Position numbers and translations under genes: made by a program. DNA of 50,568 nucleotides from a virus: positions 64,001 through 114,568 of the IMG/VR virus record IMGVR_UViG_3300047548_001036; one strand, 5' to 3'. The notes under the pieces were generated by a model, which saw only the letters and a program-made list of their open reading frames with translations, was not told where the DNA came from and ran no database searches. Shown here one piece after another: positions 41,680-48,230 of the stretch. Positions within the stretch are counted from its first letter, which is position 1. The number at the start of each line of letters is the position of its first letter.

Positions 41680-41966
41680 TTATTGACAAAGGGGTTTCCG
41701 CTGGGGAAGTTGTTACATTTAAACTGACTTCAGGAGAAGAGCTAGTTGCTCGATTGGTTGAAGAAACCGATACTCACTATAAAGTATCAAAACCGAATGT
41801 CATAGGAATGAGCCCGAAAGGGCCTGCACTGATGCCCTATTTGTTTACTGTTGATCCCAGTAAAGAAATTAAACTAAACAAAGGTGTGGTTGCAGTTGCA
41901 GTTGCTTCGGATAAAGAATTTGCTAGCCAGTACGTTCAAAGTACAACTGGCATTGCTCTAGCGTAA
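41676..41966 (+). CDS. Sm-like fold phage protein
   Basis: A 96-residue protein (MIIDKGVSAGEVVTFKLTSG, EELVARLVEETDTHYKVSKP). The opening strand pattern GEVVTFKLTSGEELVARL is what LSm/Hfq-like small barrels show (Sm1-like), with an extended second half. From memory, such proteins are widespread in T4-like marine phages. An RNA-binding or structural role is possible but unproved. ATGA overlap with glutaredoxin. Confidence 0.55.
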   Translation: MIIDKGVSAGEVVTFKLTSGEELVARLVEETDTHYKVSKPNVIGMSPKGPALMPYLFTVDPSKEIKLNKGVVAVAVASDKEFASQYVQSTTGIALA

Positions 41967-41978
41967 AGGAAATATAAT

Positions 41979-42287
41979 ATGCCACTGGTTGCACGAGGAA
42001 ATGGTGTCGATATCGTAAATACTGGTCATCCAGTGTGCATATCTCCTGGACAAATAGCTACTGATACATGTTCAGGAAATGTTTTTATAGAAAATGTTGG
42101 AGTTCATCGAGAGTCGGATTTAAATGTGCCTCATACACATTGTCCTCCGGTGTACGGCACACCGGTAGTCACATTTAGTCCGAATGTCTATGTTAATAAT
42201 CTACATGTAGCTAGGCAGGGCGACAAGTATAGCTGCGATGCATTTGTTGAAACTGTAACGCAATCAACCGTCTACGCAAATAGTTGA
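41979..42287 (+). CDS. PAAR-like spike-tip protein
   Basis: A 102-residue protein. MPLVARGNGVDIVNTGHPVC and the series of short repeats with His/Cys (NVGVHRESDLNVPHTHCPPV, NVYVNNLHVARQGDKYSCDA) match PAAR-repeat proteins, which form a cone with a metal ion at the tip of the baseplate spike (T4 gp5.4). It would sharpen the tail needle for membrane piercing. AAAGGAAAT precedes ATG 41979. It lies in the metabolic block and not with other tail genes, as can be the case in T4-like marine phages. Confidence 0.75.
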   Translation: MPLVARGNGVDIVNTGHPVCISPGQIATDTCSGNVFIENVGVHRESDLNVPHTHCPPVYGTPVVTFSPNVYVNNLHVARQGDKYSCDAFVETVTQSTVYANS

Positions 42288-42312
42288 CTAAGTGTGTATT
42301 CTATGTAATAAT
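42284..42312 (+). promoter_or_regulatory. Sigma70-like promoter, leaderless geometry
   Basis: TTGACT (42284-42289), 17-base spacer, AATAAT (42307-42312; with 16 bases TAATAA). The expected start at 42319 is the A of the ATG. Confidence 0.5.
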
Positions 42313-42318
42313 AGATAC

Positions 42319-42921
42319 ATGAACAAGCTAATACTTACAGACGCAGACGGCGTTTTACTTAATTGGGAATGGGCATTCCGATGCTGGATGACCGAACACG
42401 GGTACAGGTTCAACGAGGACGGTCGAAAGAGCTACTACCTTACTCATCATTATAAAGACACCGATACTGATGAGATTATTCGGCAAATTAAAACCTTTAA
42501 CGAAAGTGCGGCAATCGGGTTCCTTCCGGCGCTTCGAGATGCAACACATTATGTTAAGCGACTTCACGAAGAACACGGGTATCAGTTTCGTGTAATTACT
42601 AGCTTGAGCACCGATAAAAATGCTGCACGGTTGCGGGAAATGAACCTTAAAAAGATTTTCGGCACTGCAATCGAAAGTGTCATATGCATTGCAACCAATG
42701 CACCAAAAGACGACGTACTTCTACCATATAAAGATAGCCAGTTGTACTGGATCGAAGATAAGGTTGAAAACGCCGATACCGGACACAATCTCGGATTGCG
42801 AACAATACTAATGGAGCATGGGCATAATATGGATCACCAATGCAGTTATCCTATAGTTAAAAACTGGAAAGAGATCTTTGATATCGTAACAACTTCCAAC
42901 TATTCCATCAAAGGAGTTTAA
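42319..42921 (+). CDS. HAD-superfamily phosphatase, likely nucleotidase
   Basis: A 200-residue protein. LILTDADGVLLNWE (Asp8, Asp10) is HAD motif I, FRVITSLSTD motif II and YWIEDKVENADTGHNLGLRT motif IV with the metal-binding acids. Size and cap resemble 5'(3')-deoxyribonucleotidases, fitting with the nearby reductase. ATG 42319 is chosen over a GTG at 42292, which lies inside the promoter. No Shine-Dalgarno. The gene ends with AAGGAG serving the next small gene. Substrate is inferred from context only. Confidence 0.7.
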   Translation: MNKLILTDADGVLLNWEWAFRCWMTEHGYRFNEDGRKSYYLTHHYKDTDTDEIIRQIKTFNESAAIGFLPALRDATHYVKRLHEEHGYQFRVITSLSTDKNAARLREMNLKKIFGTAIESVICIATNAPKDDVLLPYKDSQLYWIEDKVENADTGHNLGLRTILMEHGHNMDHQCSYPIVKNWKEIFDIVTTSNYSIKGV

Positions 42922-42922
42922 A

Positions 42923-43006
42923 ATGGGTCGAATTCTTAGAAAACGTGCAGCAAAAACTAAAGCAGCTAGTCGAGCTCGGACCACTAAACGAAGTAAATGT
43001 TACTAA
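42923..43006 (+). CDS. 27-residue highly basic peptide
   Basis: MGRILRKRAAKTKAASRART followed by TKRSKCY and a TAA. Twelve of 27 residues are Lys or Arg. AAGGAG (42911-42916) stands seven bases before the ATG, an excellent ribosome site. It lies one base after the HAD gene and so in the same transcript. Likely nucleic-acid binding or a small head protein; no homologue recalled. Confidence 0.6.
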   Translation: MGRILRKRAAKTKAASRARTTKRSKCY

Positions 43007-43029
43007 TATACAATAAATAAATTGTATAT
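43006..43029. repeat. Inverted repeat enclosing a TAAATA motif
   Basis: ATATACAAT-AAATAA-ATTGTATAT, a 9-bp perfect palindrome just after the basic peptide gene and 12 bases before the next start. TAAATA (43014-43019) forms the centre. It could be an operator over a late promoter or an RNA hairpin. Confidence 0.55.
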
Positions 43030-43041
43030 GGATTATTTACT

Positions 43042-43371
43042 ATGAAATACTGGTCTAGAGACGATACTAAAGAGTGGGTGATTCAATTAGAGCACCGTGT
43101 TAAAGATTTACAGTTTTATCTCTCTAGATCAGTTGAATGGTGTGAAGAAAACGAAATACATAACGAGCGTGCTGTACTAATGTGCAGTATTGTTTCTTTA
43201 ATATGGGTAAGCCATCTTCGCAATGAACCAATTAGCATACACGAAATGTTTGAAATATTGGGCATTGTTAATTGGGAAGACGCGAATGATGCAGTATTCG
43301 AATTTAATCCCGAATATGCATCCATGGAGCTTGAAGAACTACTTCGTATCATTGTCGACTCGTTCTTGTAG
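43042..43371 (+). CDS. Phage protein, function unknown
   Basis: A 109-residue acidic helical protein (MKYWSRDDTKEWVIQLEHRV ... ELLRIIVDSFL). It has a hydrophobic helix (AVLMCSIVSLIWVSHLR) that is too mixed for a clear membrane segment. Its promoter region contains the inverted repeat around TAAATA, which would give a leader of about 17 bases without a Shine-Dalgarno. No recognised family. Confidence 0.55.
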   Translation: MKYWSRDDTKEWVIQLEHRVKDLQFYLSRSVEWCEENEIHNERAVLMCSIVSLIWVSHLRNEPISIHEMFEILGIVNWEDANDAVFEFNPEYASMELEELLRIIVDSFL

Positions 43372-43397
43372 ACTTTGAACTAAAAATACTGTATAAT
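43369..43397 (+). promoter_or_regulatory. Sigma70-like promoter
   Basis: TAGACT (43369-43374), 17-base spacer, TATAAT (43392-43397); predicted start about 43404, a leader of roughly 25 bases before ATG 43429. Confidence 0.55.
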
Positions 43398-43428
43398 ATA
43401 GTTACTTTCAACTACTGGATATAACTAT

Positions 43429-43821
43429 ATGAGTATGCACCTTCATCACGCTAGTCTGAGTCTTAACGGTAAGAGCAAGGCTAAGAAAAAGTTCCGCAAT
43501 GCAGAAGAAGCAAGACGAGCTCGTGAATTGGAAGATTCTTGGGAAAAGCTCCAAAAGAAATGGGATGTAAAACCTGCTGCTAAAAAAGCAACTCGTACAA
43601 CCTCTAAAGATTCTAATTGGAGTTACAATTTATCGGTTCCCACTGATCGTAACACTAAACATATTCCTAGTTTGAATAGCGGGGCAGGAGTTGCTACTAA
43701 AGCAGAGCCCAAGCAATATACTGGAACTAAAGTGATTGGCGTTACTGTATTGCATAAAAGTTGTCTGCAACCTGTGTTTAACGAACAGGCTGCTAAAGAC
43801 GCAGCTTCTATGCGTAGATAA
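43429..43821 (+). CDS. Conserved-looking phage protein, basic
   Basis: A 130-residue basic protein. MSMHLHHASLSLNGKSKAKK, KFRNAEEARRARELEDSWEK form a charged helix; the rest is extended with NLSVPTDRNTKHIPSLNSG and GTKVIGVTVLHKSCLQPVFN. From memory, homologues with the YTGxKVIGI-x-HKSxxxPVFN motif are found in many phages as proteins of unknown function. ATG 43429 and 43435 are both possible. The gene ends in a TAAATA motif and terminator. Confidence 0.65.
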   Translation: MSMHLHHASLSLNGKSKAKKKFRNAEEARRARELEDSWEKLQKKWDVKPAAKKATRTTSKDSNWSYNLSVPTDRNTKHIPSLNSGAGVATKAEPKQYTGTKVIGVTVLHKSCLQPVFNEQAAKDAASMRR

Positions 43822-43824
43822 ATA
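43819..43824 (+). promoter_or_regulatory. TAAATA motif fused to a stop codon
   Basis: AGATAAATAAAT: the stop TAA is part of the motif. A terminator hairpin follows at 43842. Confidence 0.3.
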
Positions 43825-43841
43825 AATTTTATTTTTGATTT

Positions 43842-43873
43842 TTGTACCTCATCGGGTTGAGGTACAATTTTTG
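43842..43873 (+). terminator. Rho-independent terminator
   Basis: TTGTACCTCA-TCGGGT-TGAGGTACAA followed by TTTTT, a 10-bp stem. The remaining bases to 43953 hold no gene, only two AAAGGAG sites. Confidence 0.85.
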
Positions 43874-43953
43874 GCTTTTTGCATAAAGGAGTGTTTTAAG
43901 AGCCGTACAAAGAGGGGCCTAGCAAATCCCTTATCCAGCGTAAAGGAGATTAT

Positions 43954-44475
43954 ATGATACGCATCATAACCAAGGCACGACTAGTGGCCTTATCAATACT
44001 AGTCAGCGTGAGTTGTTTACAGGTGACCAAAGCCGAGGACAATGTAGAAAATTCCGCAACACTAGAAACAACATTGCAAGAAAAGGAAGTTCAGTGTCTT
44101 GCAAAAAATATCTACTTCGAGTCCAGAGGTGAACCTAAAGAAGGTATGGTGGCGGTGGGCATTGTTACTCTTAACAGAGCAGATCACCCAAATTACCCCG
44201 ATTCTATTTGTGGAGTAGTACATCATAAAACTAAGATGTCAAACGGAAAAACTGTTTGTCAATTTAGCTGGGCTTGTAAGAAGTCTCGTCAACCTAAAAA
44301 ATCAGATCCACTTTGGGAAGAATCTGTTAGGATTGCTAAACAGCTACTGACTGGCAAGTTTGAGTTTTGGCAAACAAAGTATGAAAATGCACACTCGTTT
44401 CATAGCACAAGTGTATCGCCTAGATGGAATCTCAAAAGAGTTGCCCGTGTAGGCAGGCATATATTTTATCGTTGA
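43954..44475 (+). CDS. Cell wall hydrolase, SleB-like, with signal peptide
   Basis: A 173-residue protein. Residues 1-27 (RIITKARLVALSILVSVSC, then LQVTKA) look like a secretion signal or signal-arrest-release segment. The catalytic domain is of the SleB/Hydrolase_2 type: CLAKNIYFESRGEPKEGMVA (catalytic Glu56), AVGIVTLNRADHPNYPDSIC, VCQFSWACKK. It would hydrolyse peptidoglycan and is the better candidate for an endolysin than the GH19 protein because of its export signal. AAAGGAG lies before ATG 43954. Confidence 0.75.
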   Translation: MIRIITKARLVALSILVSVSCLQVTKAEDNVENSATLETTLQEKEVQCLAKNIYFESRGEPKEGMVAVGIVTLNRADHPNYPDSICGVVHHKTKMSNGKTVCQFSWACKKSRQPKKSDPLWEESVRIAKQLLTGKFEFWQTKYENAHSFHSTSVSPRWNLKRVARVGRHIFYR

Positions 44476-44481
44476 TAAATA
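44476..44481 (+). promoter_or_regulatory. TAAATA late-promoter-like motif
   Basis: TTGATAAATAC follows the stop of the hydrolase; the next start is 24 bases away with AAGGAT between. Confidence 0.5.
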
Positions 44482-44505
44482 CAAAATAACATAAGGATTG
44501 CGATT

Positions 44506-45102
44506 ATGCCATCAGGATTTCAACAAGATATAAACCAACTACAAACTAACTTTTACAGAGTAGCAATTGACCTAACAGGGTATCCTACTGCTGACGGTAA
44601 TACTAACGGGGGAGTCACACCCAATAGTTCCGATAGCTTTAGCACAGCTAATCTACCGACCACACTGGTCAAAGGTAAGCAACGTGCTCGTGGTAATATG
44701 CGTTTTAGAAACATCATTAACAGACTATCTGGATTAGCAGACTGCCAGCTTCTGGATGTTACTATTACCGAAGCCAACGGAGATGCCCAGGCTACTGCTT
44801 TAGCATTTACTGTTAAATTTGAGAGGGATGCATTCATCGCTCTAACTGGAGCAAAACAGGGATCTGGTACTGTAGGGAACGATGTACAAGGTAATGCCAT
44901 GGATACTATTGCTAAGTGCGTTAAAAATGCAGTAGTACAAGGAATATTAGATCAAACTACTTCTAGCGCCCGCGTCTATAATGGAGATGACGGTACCGAC
45001 AATCAGCTAAGTATTACGGTTGCGGCTCCAGATACACAAGCAAATGTGTATGCTGATGTCACTGTAACTCAAAATACAGATACAACATTAATTAATAGTT
45101 AA
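44506..45102 (+). CDS. Virion structural protein
   Basis: A 198-residue protein. MPSGFQQDINQLQTNFYRVA, ADGNTNGGVTPNSSDSF and DAQATALAFTVKFERDAFIA match, from memory, a structural protein conserved in many T4-like cyanophages. It is beta-rich with Thr/Asp/Asn. Its promoter-like motif and AAGGAT site suggest a late, fairly abundant product. The exact place in the virion is not known. Confidence 0.65.
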   Translation: MPSGFQQDINQLQTNFYRVAIDLTGYPTADGNTNGGVTPNSSDSFSTANLPTTLVKGKQRARGNMRFRNIINRLSGLADCQLLDVTITEANGDAQATALAFTVKFERDAFIALTGAKQGSGTVGNDVQGNAMDTIAKCVKNAVVQGILDQTTSSARVYNGDDGTDNQLSITVAAPDTQANVYADVTVTQNTDTTLINS

Positions 45103-45106
45103 ACAA

Positions 45107-46270
45107 ATGATTTTAGGAATTCTATTGCTCTTGGCAGGGCTCACTATCTCTGCAGTTGCAATCTATTATTCAGTTTTAGGCCTAGCTGCAATATTTGCAG
45201 CTGCAACTATTCCCATATACATTATGGGAGGAGCACTAGAAGTTTCAAAATTAATAGCAGCCAGTTGGCTCAAAGCCAACTGGCATCGAGCCACAGGACT
45301 AATCAAATATTATATGTTAGTCGCGGTGACCATACTAATGATTATTACCAGTATGGGTATCTTTGGCTTTTTAAGCAAAGCTCACTTAGACCAAAGTGTT
45401 CCAGCAGGCGACGTTGCTGCGCAAGTTGCATTGCTTGACGAAAAAATTAAAATCCAAAAAGATAACATAGATTCTGCAAGACGAGCATTAGAGCAGATGG
45501 ATTCTCAGGTTAACCAACGGCTAGCCGGCAATAATGCACAGCAATCCGCAGAGCGTAGTGTTCAAATTCGTAGGGCACAGGCTAAGGAAAGAGCAGCATT
45601 GCAGTCCGAAATTACAACAGCACAACAAACTATTTCAAAACTAAATGAAGAACGTGCTCCTATCGCTAGTCAGCTTCGTAAAGTAGAAGCCGAGGTCGGT
45701 CCGATTAAATACATTGCACAGTTTGTTTATGGACAAGAAGCTGATCAGGGGCTTTTAGAAAAATCTGTAACCTGGGTTATTATTTTAATTGTTTTAGTAT
45801 TTGACCCATTAGCAATTGTTATGCTTCTTGCAGCTCAAATGACATTTAATTGGTATAAAAAGGACAAGGAGCAAAAAAATGATATTATCAATACAATTGA
45901 TGATACTGAGCACAGTGATAATAAAAACGCTGATAGCGGACTTTTATTGGTTCCTGAACCCTCAGCTGAACCCGTTGATGAACCAGTGGTTGAATCCAAG
46001 GTAACAGACATACAACCTGTATCTATCTTGTCTAAACACCCATATTTAGAAAAACCGTTCTCACACTTTAAGAATCTAACACCTTTAGTTAGCAAAACTA
46101 ACAAAAAAGAAGAAATACCTACACCAGAGATTGAAGTGCCGGTAACTGAAGATGTAGATTCTACCGAAGGTAAAAAGTATAAGCTTTTACCCGAACTACA
46201 AGAAGAAACCCAAAAAAAAAAGTTTATAATCAAGACTCAGGGACAACAGTTAACACGAACAACGAAATAG
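45107..46270 (+). CDS. Membrane/coiled-coil protein (possible frameshifted longer form)
   Basis: A 387-residue protein. Residues 1-30, 33-53 and 66-92 are hydrophobic helices (ILLLLAGLTISAVAIYYSVL, YYMLVAVTILMIITSMGIFG). Residues 105-200 form a coiled coil (DEKIKIQKDNIDSARRALEQ, AERSVQIRRAQAKERAALQS). Another membrane helix (WVIILIVLVFDPLAIVMLLA) lies at about 222-242, followed by a charged tail. From memory, proteins of this shape are conserved in T4-like marine phages. An A10 run (46212-46221) near the end could shift ribosomes into a 105-codon -1 frame, giving about 476 residues. Confidence 0.6.
   Translation: MILGILLLLAGLTISAVAIYYSVLGLAAIFAAATIPIYIMGGALEVSKLIAASWLKANWHRATGLIKYYMLVAVTILMIITSMGIFGFLSKAHLDQSVPAGDVAAQVALLDEKIKIQKDNIDSARRALEQMDSQVNQRLAGNNAQQSAERSVQIRRAQAKERAALQSEITTAQQTISKLNEERAPIASQLRKVEAEVGPIKYIAQFVYGQEADQGLLEKSVTWVIILIVLVFDPLAIVMLLAAQMTFNWYKKDKEQKNDIINTIDDTEHSDNKNADSGLLLVPEPSAEPVDEPVVESKVTDIQPVSILSKHPYLEKPFSHFKNLTPLVSKTNKKEEIPTPEIEVPVTEDVDSTEGKKYKLLPELQEETQKKKFIIKTQGQQLTRTTK
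46212..46221 (+). other. A10 slippery run, possible -1 frameshift site
   Basis: CAA AAA AAA AAG contains A_AAA_AAA. The -1 frame is open and protein-like to 46536. Confidence 0.5.
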
Positions 46271-46329
46271 GCTATATACAAAACGCAGAGCAGCAAGAAA
46301 CTAGTCTGTGGAATCAAGTCAGAACTTAT

Positions 46330-46536
46330 GTGTCTGATGAGTTTAAACCAAAAGATTACTTGCTGGTGGTGTTTTCTAAAGGACAGTTTGAAGACTTTCA
46401 ATATGACCCAATAGTAGACATCGAGTTAGATAAATTTATAAAAGACATTAAAGAAGGTAATTCTAGTTTTGGAGATTACCCGCATGAACAACTAAACACA
46501 TTTGCAAGAAGGATATATGAACTTCGGAAAAATTAA
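46330..46536 (+). CDS. C-terminal extension domain or separate small protein
   Basis: From GTG 46330 this is 68 residues (MSDEFKPKDYLLVVFSKGQF ... NTFARRIYELRKN). The frame is open upstream to the A10 run and reads as protein: VYNQDSGTTVNTNNEIGYIQ, NAEQQETSLWNQVRTYVS. There is no ATG or Shine-Dalgarno in frame, so a -1 frameshift from the membrane protein is a likely source. A sequencing error in the A run would give the same picture. It overlaps the next gene by 20 bases. Confidence 0.45.
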   Translation: MSDEFKPKDYLLVVFSKGQFEDFQYDPIVDIELDKFIKDIKEGNSSFGDYPHEQLNTFARRIYELRKN

Positions 46537-46939
46537 CTTAATCACACCACCGGATAGTTTGTTTAATACAAATATTAGCTATCTTTTAGTGAAGCCAAGT
46601 ACTAAATTAAAAATTCAATTTCAAACTATACTGAGTGCGATTGACGAAGAAATTAATGTATACGTTTACGATTCAGATACAATCGATGTACAGTGGATGT
46701 TAAATGCTGCGAATAACGTCGATATTATTATTGTAGATATTGATAACTGCGATCCTGTTACTAAAAATTTCGTTAGCATACTATTATCTCTTCCAATTAC
46801 GCATTGGATTACTGAGGACGAACTCACTCCTTGGGGGTTAATTAGTAGGAATAGGATATATAACTTAGACTGGCTCGTAGACCAAATTAAAGCTGAGCTA
46901 GAATCAGAAGATGACGATGAGGACACCGATGAGGGATAA
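46517..46939 (+). CDS. Phage protein, function unknown
   Basis: A 140-residue acidic protein from ATG 46517 (AAGGA just upstream; a TTG at 46502 is less likely). INLITPPDSLFNTNISYLLV, VYVYDSDTIDVQWMLNAANN, VDIIIVDIDNC and SLPITHWITEDELTPWGLIS suggest an alpha/beta Rossmann-like or receiver-like fold; the C-terminus is strongly acidic (ESEDDDEDTDEG). No catalytic motif identified. It overlaps the start of the bS21 gene. Confidence 0.55.
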   Translation: MNFGKINLITPPDSLFNTNISYLLVKPSTKLKIQFQTILSAIDEEINVYVYDSDTIDVQWMLNAANNVDIIIVDIDNCDPVTKNFVSILLSLPITHWITEDELTPWGLISRNRIYNLDWLVDQIKAELESEDDDEDTDEG

Positions 46940-47177
46940 ACAAGAAAACAAAACAAAGCTATATGGTAGCACAGTATTTTTACGTGAGGGCGAAGACGTT
47001 AATAGAGCATTACGTAAACTCAAAAATAAAATTGAAGACGGCGGAAAGCTTAAAGATCTTCAGAAAAAAGAGTTTTACGAAAAACCTACCACCGCCAGAA
47101 AACGCAAAGCAGGTGCTGCTAAGGCCCGCTGGAAGAAGAAGTTGCGCGACCAAGAGCTTCCCCCAAGGCTCTTTTAA
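46929..47177 (+). CDS. rpsU: Ribosomal protein bS21 homologue
   Basis: An 82-residue basic protein. FLREGEDVNRALRKLKNKIE and the bS21 signature KKEFYEKPTTARKRKAGAAK are unmistakable, followed by a basic tail RWKKKLRDQELPPRLF. bS21 sits in the small ribosomal subunit near the mRNA 3'-end pairing region and affects initiation. Phage copies are known and may bias host ribosomes to phage mRNA. ATG 46929 with GAGG (46919-46922) is preferred; ATG 46911 and 46917 are also in frame. It ends before a strong terminator. The tail is longer than the 71-residue E. coli form. Confidence 0.88.
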   Translation: MRDKQENKTKLYGSTVFLREGEDVNRALRKLKNKIEDGGKLKDLQKKEFYEKPTTARKRKAGAAKARWKKKLRDQELPPRLF

Positions 47178-47193
47178 TTAAACAACAACTCAT

Positions 47194-47199
47194 TAAATA
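47194..47199 (+). promoter_or_regulatory. TAAATA motif inside a terminator
   Basis: CATTAAATACAG is partly the 5' arm of the following hairpin, so it is more likely part of the terminator than a promoter. Confidence 0.2.
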
Positions 47200-47226
47200 C
47201 AGCAAGATTACTTGCTGTATTTTTTT
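47195..47226 (+). terminator. Rho-independent terminator after bS21
   Basis: AAATACAGCAAG-ATTA-CTTGCTGTATTT followed by TTTT, a 12-bp stem. Confidence 0.85.
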
Positions 47227-47237
47227 ATCTATTGCAG

Positions 47238-47266
47238 TTGCATGTCACTGAAACTTATGTTATAAT
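47238..47266 (+). promoter_or_regulatory. Sigma70-like promoter
   Basis: TTGCAT (47238-47243), 17-base spacer, TATAAT (47261-47266); predicted start about 47273. AAAGGA then precedes ATG 47291. Confidence 0.6.
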
Positions 47267-47290
47267 ATCAAAAATTTAAAGGAACAACAC

Positions 47291-47866
47291 ATGAATTCTG
47301 ACATAATGGTCGACCTTGAGACTCTGGCAACATCATCAGATGCCGCAGTTCTTACCATTGGTGCAGTAAAATTCGATCCATTTGGCGATGAGCTCAACGA
47401 TAACAAAATGCAGAGCTTTTACGCTAAAATCGATGTAGATAGCTGCGATAGGTTGGGATTAGTTACCAGCGACAGTACCATAGAATGGTGGAGTAAGCAG
47501 AGCCCAGAAGCACAAGAAGAAGCATTTAGCACTGATGGCAGAGTTGACATAGTTGATGCTATGAACGACTTTTATAAATTCTGTTGGGGTTCAAAGCGTA
47601 TTTGGAGTCACGGAGCAGGTTTCGACGTAGTTATTTTGGAAACTATTTTCCGAAGAATTAACAAAGCATACCCCTGGCAGTATTGGGGTGTTCGAGACAC
47701 ACGTACTCTATTTGATATGGGCATTGATCCTAAGCGTCCTCCTGTACTAGCACACCATGCACTGCAAGATGCATGGAATCAAGCTGTAGGTGTGCAAAAC
47801 GTATGCCGTGAACTACGCAACCGAGGTGTAGAAATGTTTAAGGATTTACGCAATGAATCCGCATGA
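47291..47866 (+). CDS. DEDD-type 3'-5' exonuclease (DexA-like)
   Basis: A 191-residue exonuclease. IMVDLETLAT (Asp8, Glu10), IGAVKFDPFGDEL, TIEWWSKQSPEAQ, WSHGAGFDVVILE (second Asp) and HHALQDAWNQA (catalytic His and last Asp) are the DEDDh core. RDTRTLFDMG is typical of the T4 DexA/exonuclease-VIII-like family. It would trim 3' ends of DNA or RNA. It follows its own promoter and overlaps the next gene by 14 bases. Confidence 0.82.
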   Translation: MNSDIMVDLETLATSSDAAVLTIGAVKFDPFGDELNDNKMQSFYAKIDVDSCDRLGLVTSDSTIEWWSKQSPEAQEEAFSTDGRVDIVDAMNDFYKFCWGSKRIWSHGAGFDVVILETIFRRINKAYPWQYWGVRDTRTLFDMGIDPKRPPVLAHHALQDAWNQAVGVQNVCRELRNRGVEMFKDLRNESA

Positions 47867-48149
47867 TCAAATGATGGAGGCTCTTAGCATCCTCCAAGAA
47901 GAGTGTGCCGAAACCATCGTTGTTATAAGCAAAATACGTAGATTCGGATTAGACACAGAATACCTTAGGGGAGAGGGCACTAAACGAGATGCACTTGTAC
48001 AAGAACTAGGGGACATGCTGGCTATGATCGGAGTGCTCGTTAAACAAGGTGTTATTGATCCAGAAGCCATGGAAACTGCATCACAAAATAAAATCGAAAA
48101 GCTAAAAGAATTTTCAAATCTTAGAAATTTAGACAACGTTCTGAGATAA
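47853..48149 (+). CDS. MazG-like NTP pyrophosphohydrolase domain protein
   Basis: A 98-residue all-helical protein. QEECAETIVVISKIRRFG with QELGDMLAMIGVLVKQGV and NKIEKLKEF matches the MazG/HisE-type fold, in which the acids in EECAE and ELGD bind Mg-NTP. It could clean non-canonical NTPs or lower (p)ppGpp-related signals, as proposed for other phage MazG proteins. It overlaps the exonuclease gene by 14 bases. Substrate unknown. Confidence 0.7.
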   Translation: MNPHDQMMEALSILQEECAETIVVISKIRRFGLDTEYLRGEGTKRDALVQELGDMLAMIGVLVKQGVIDPEAMETASQNKIEKLKEFSNLRNLDNVLR

Positions 48150-48152
48150 ATA
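48147..48152 (+). promoter_or_regulatory. TAAATA motif fused to a stop codon, before dnaK
   Basis: AGATAAATAAAT overlaps the stop of the MazG-like gene, 78 bases before dnaK. No heat-shock type promoter was seen in the gap. Confidence 0.4.
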
Positions 48153-48230
48153 AATTTGTAGAACGCCATACGGGTTTTACATCGGGCAAAGTCCCAAATC
48201 ATAAATCTTGCTTAATAAGGAGAAAAAATC

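Noticed and set aside
42292-42318. GTG start giving a nine-residue extension of the HAD protein
   Set aside because: It lies between the -35 and -10 boxes of the predicted promoter, and HAD motif I starts properly from ATG 42319.
46328-46414. ATG at 46328 as start of the downstream frame
   Set aside because: It reads a different frame and soon stops (28 codons); the protein-like frame is the one through 46330.
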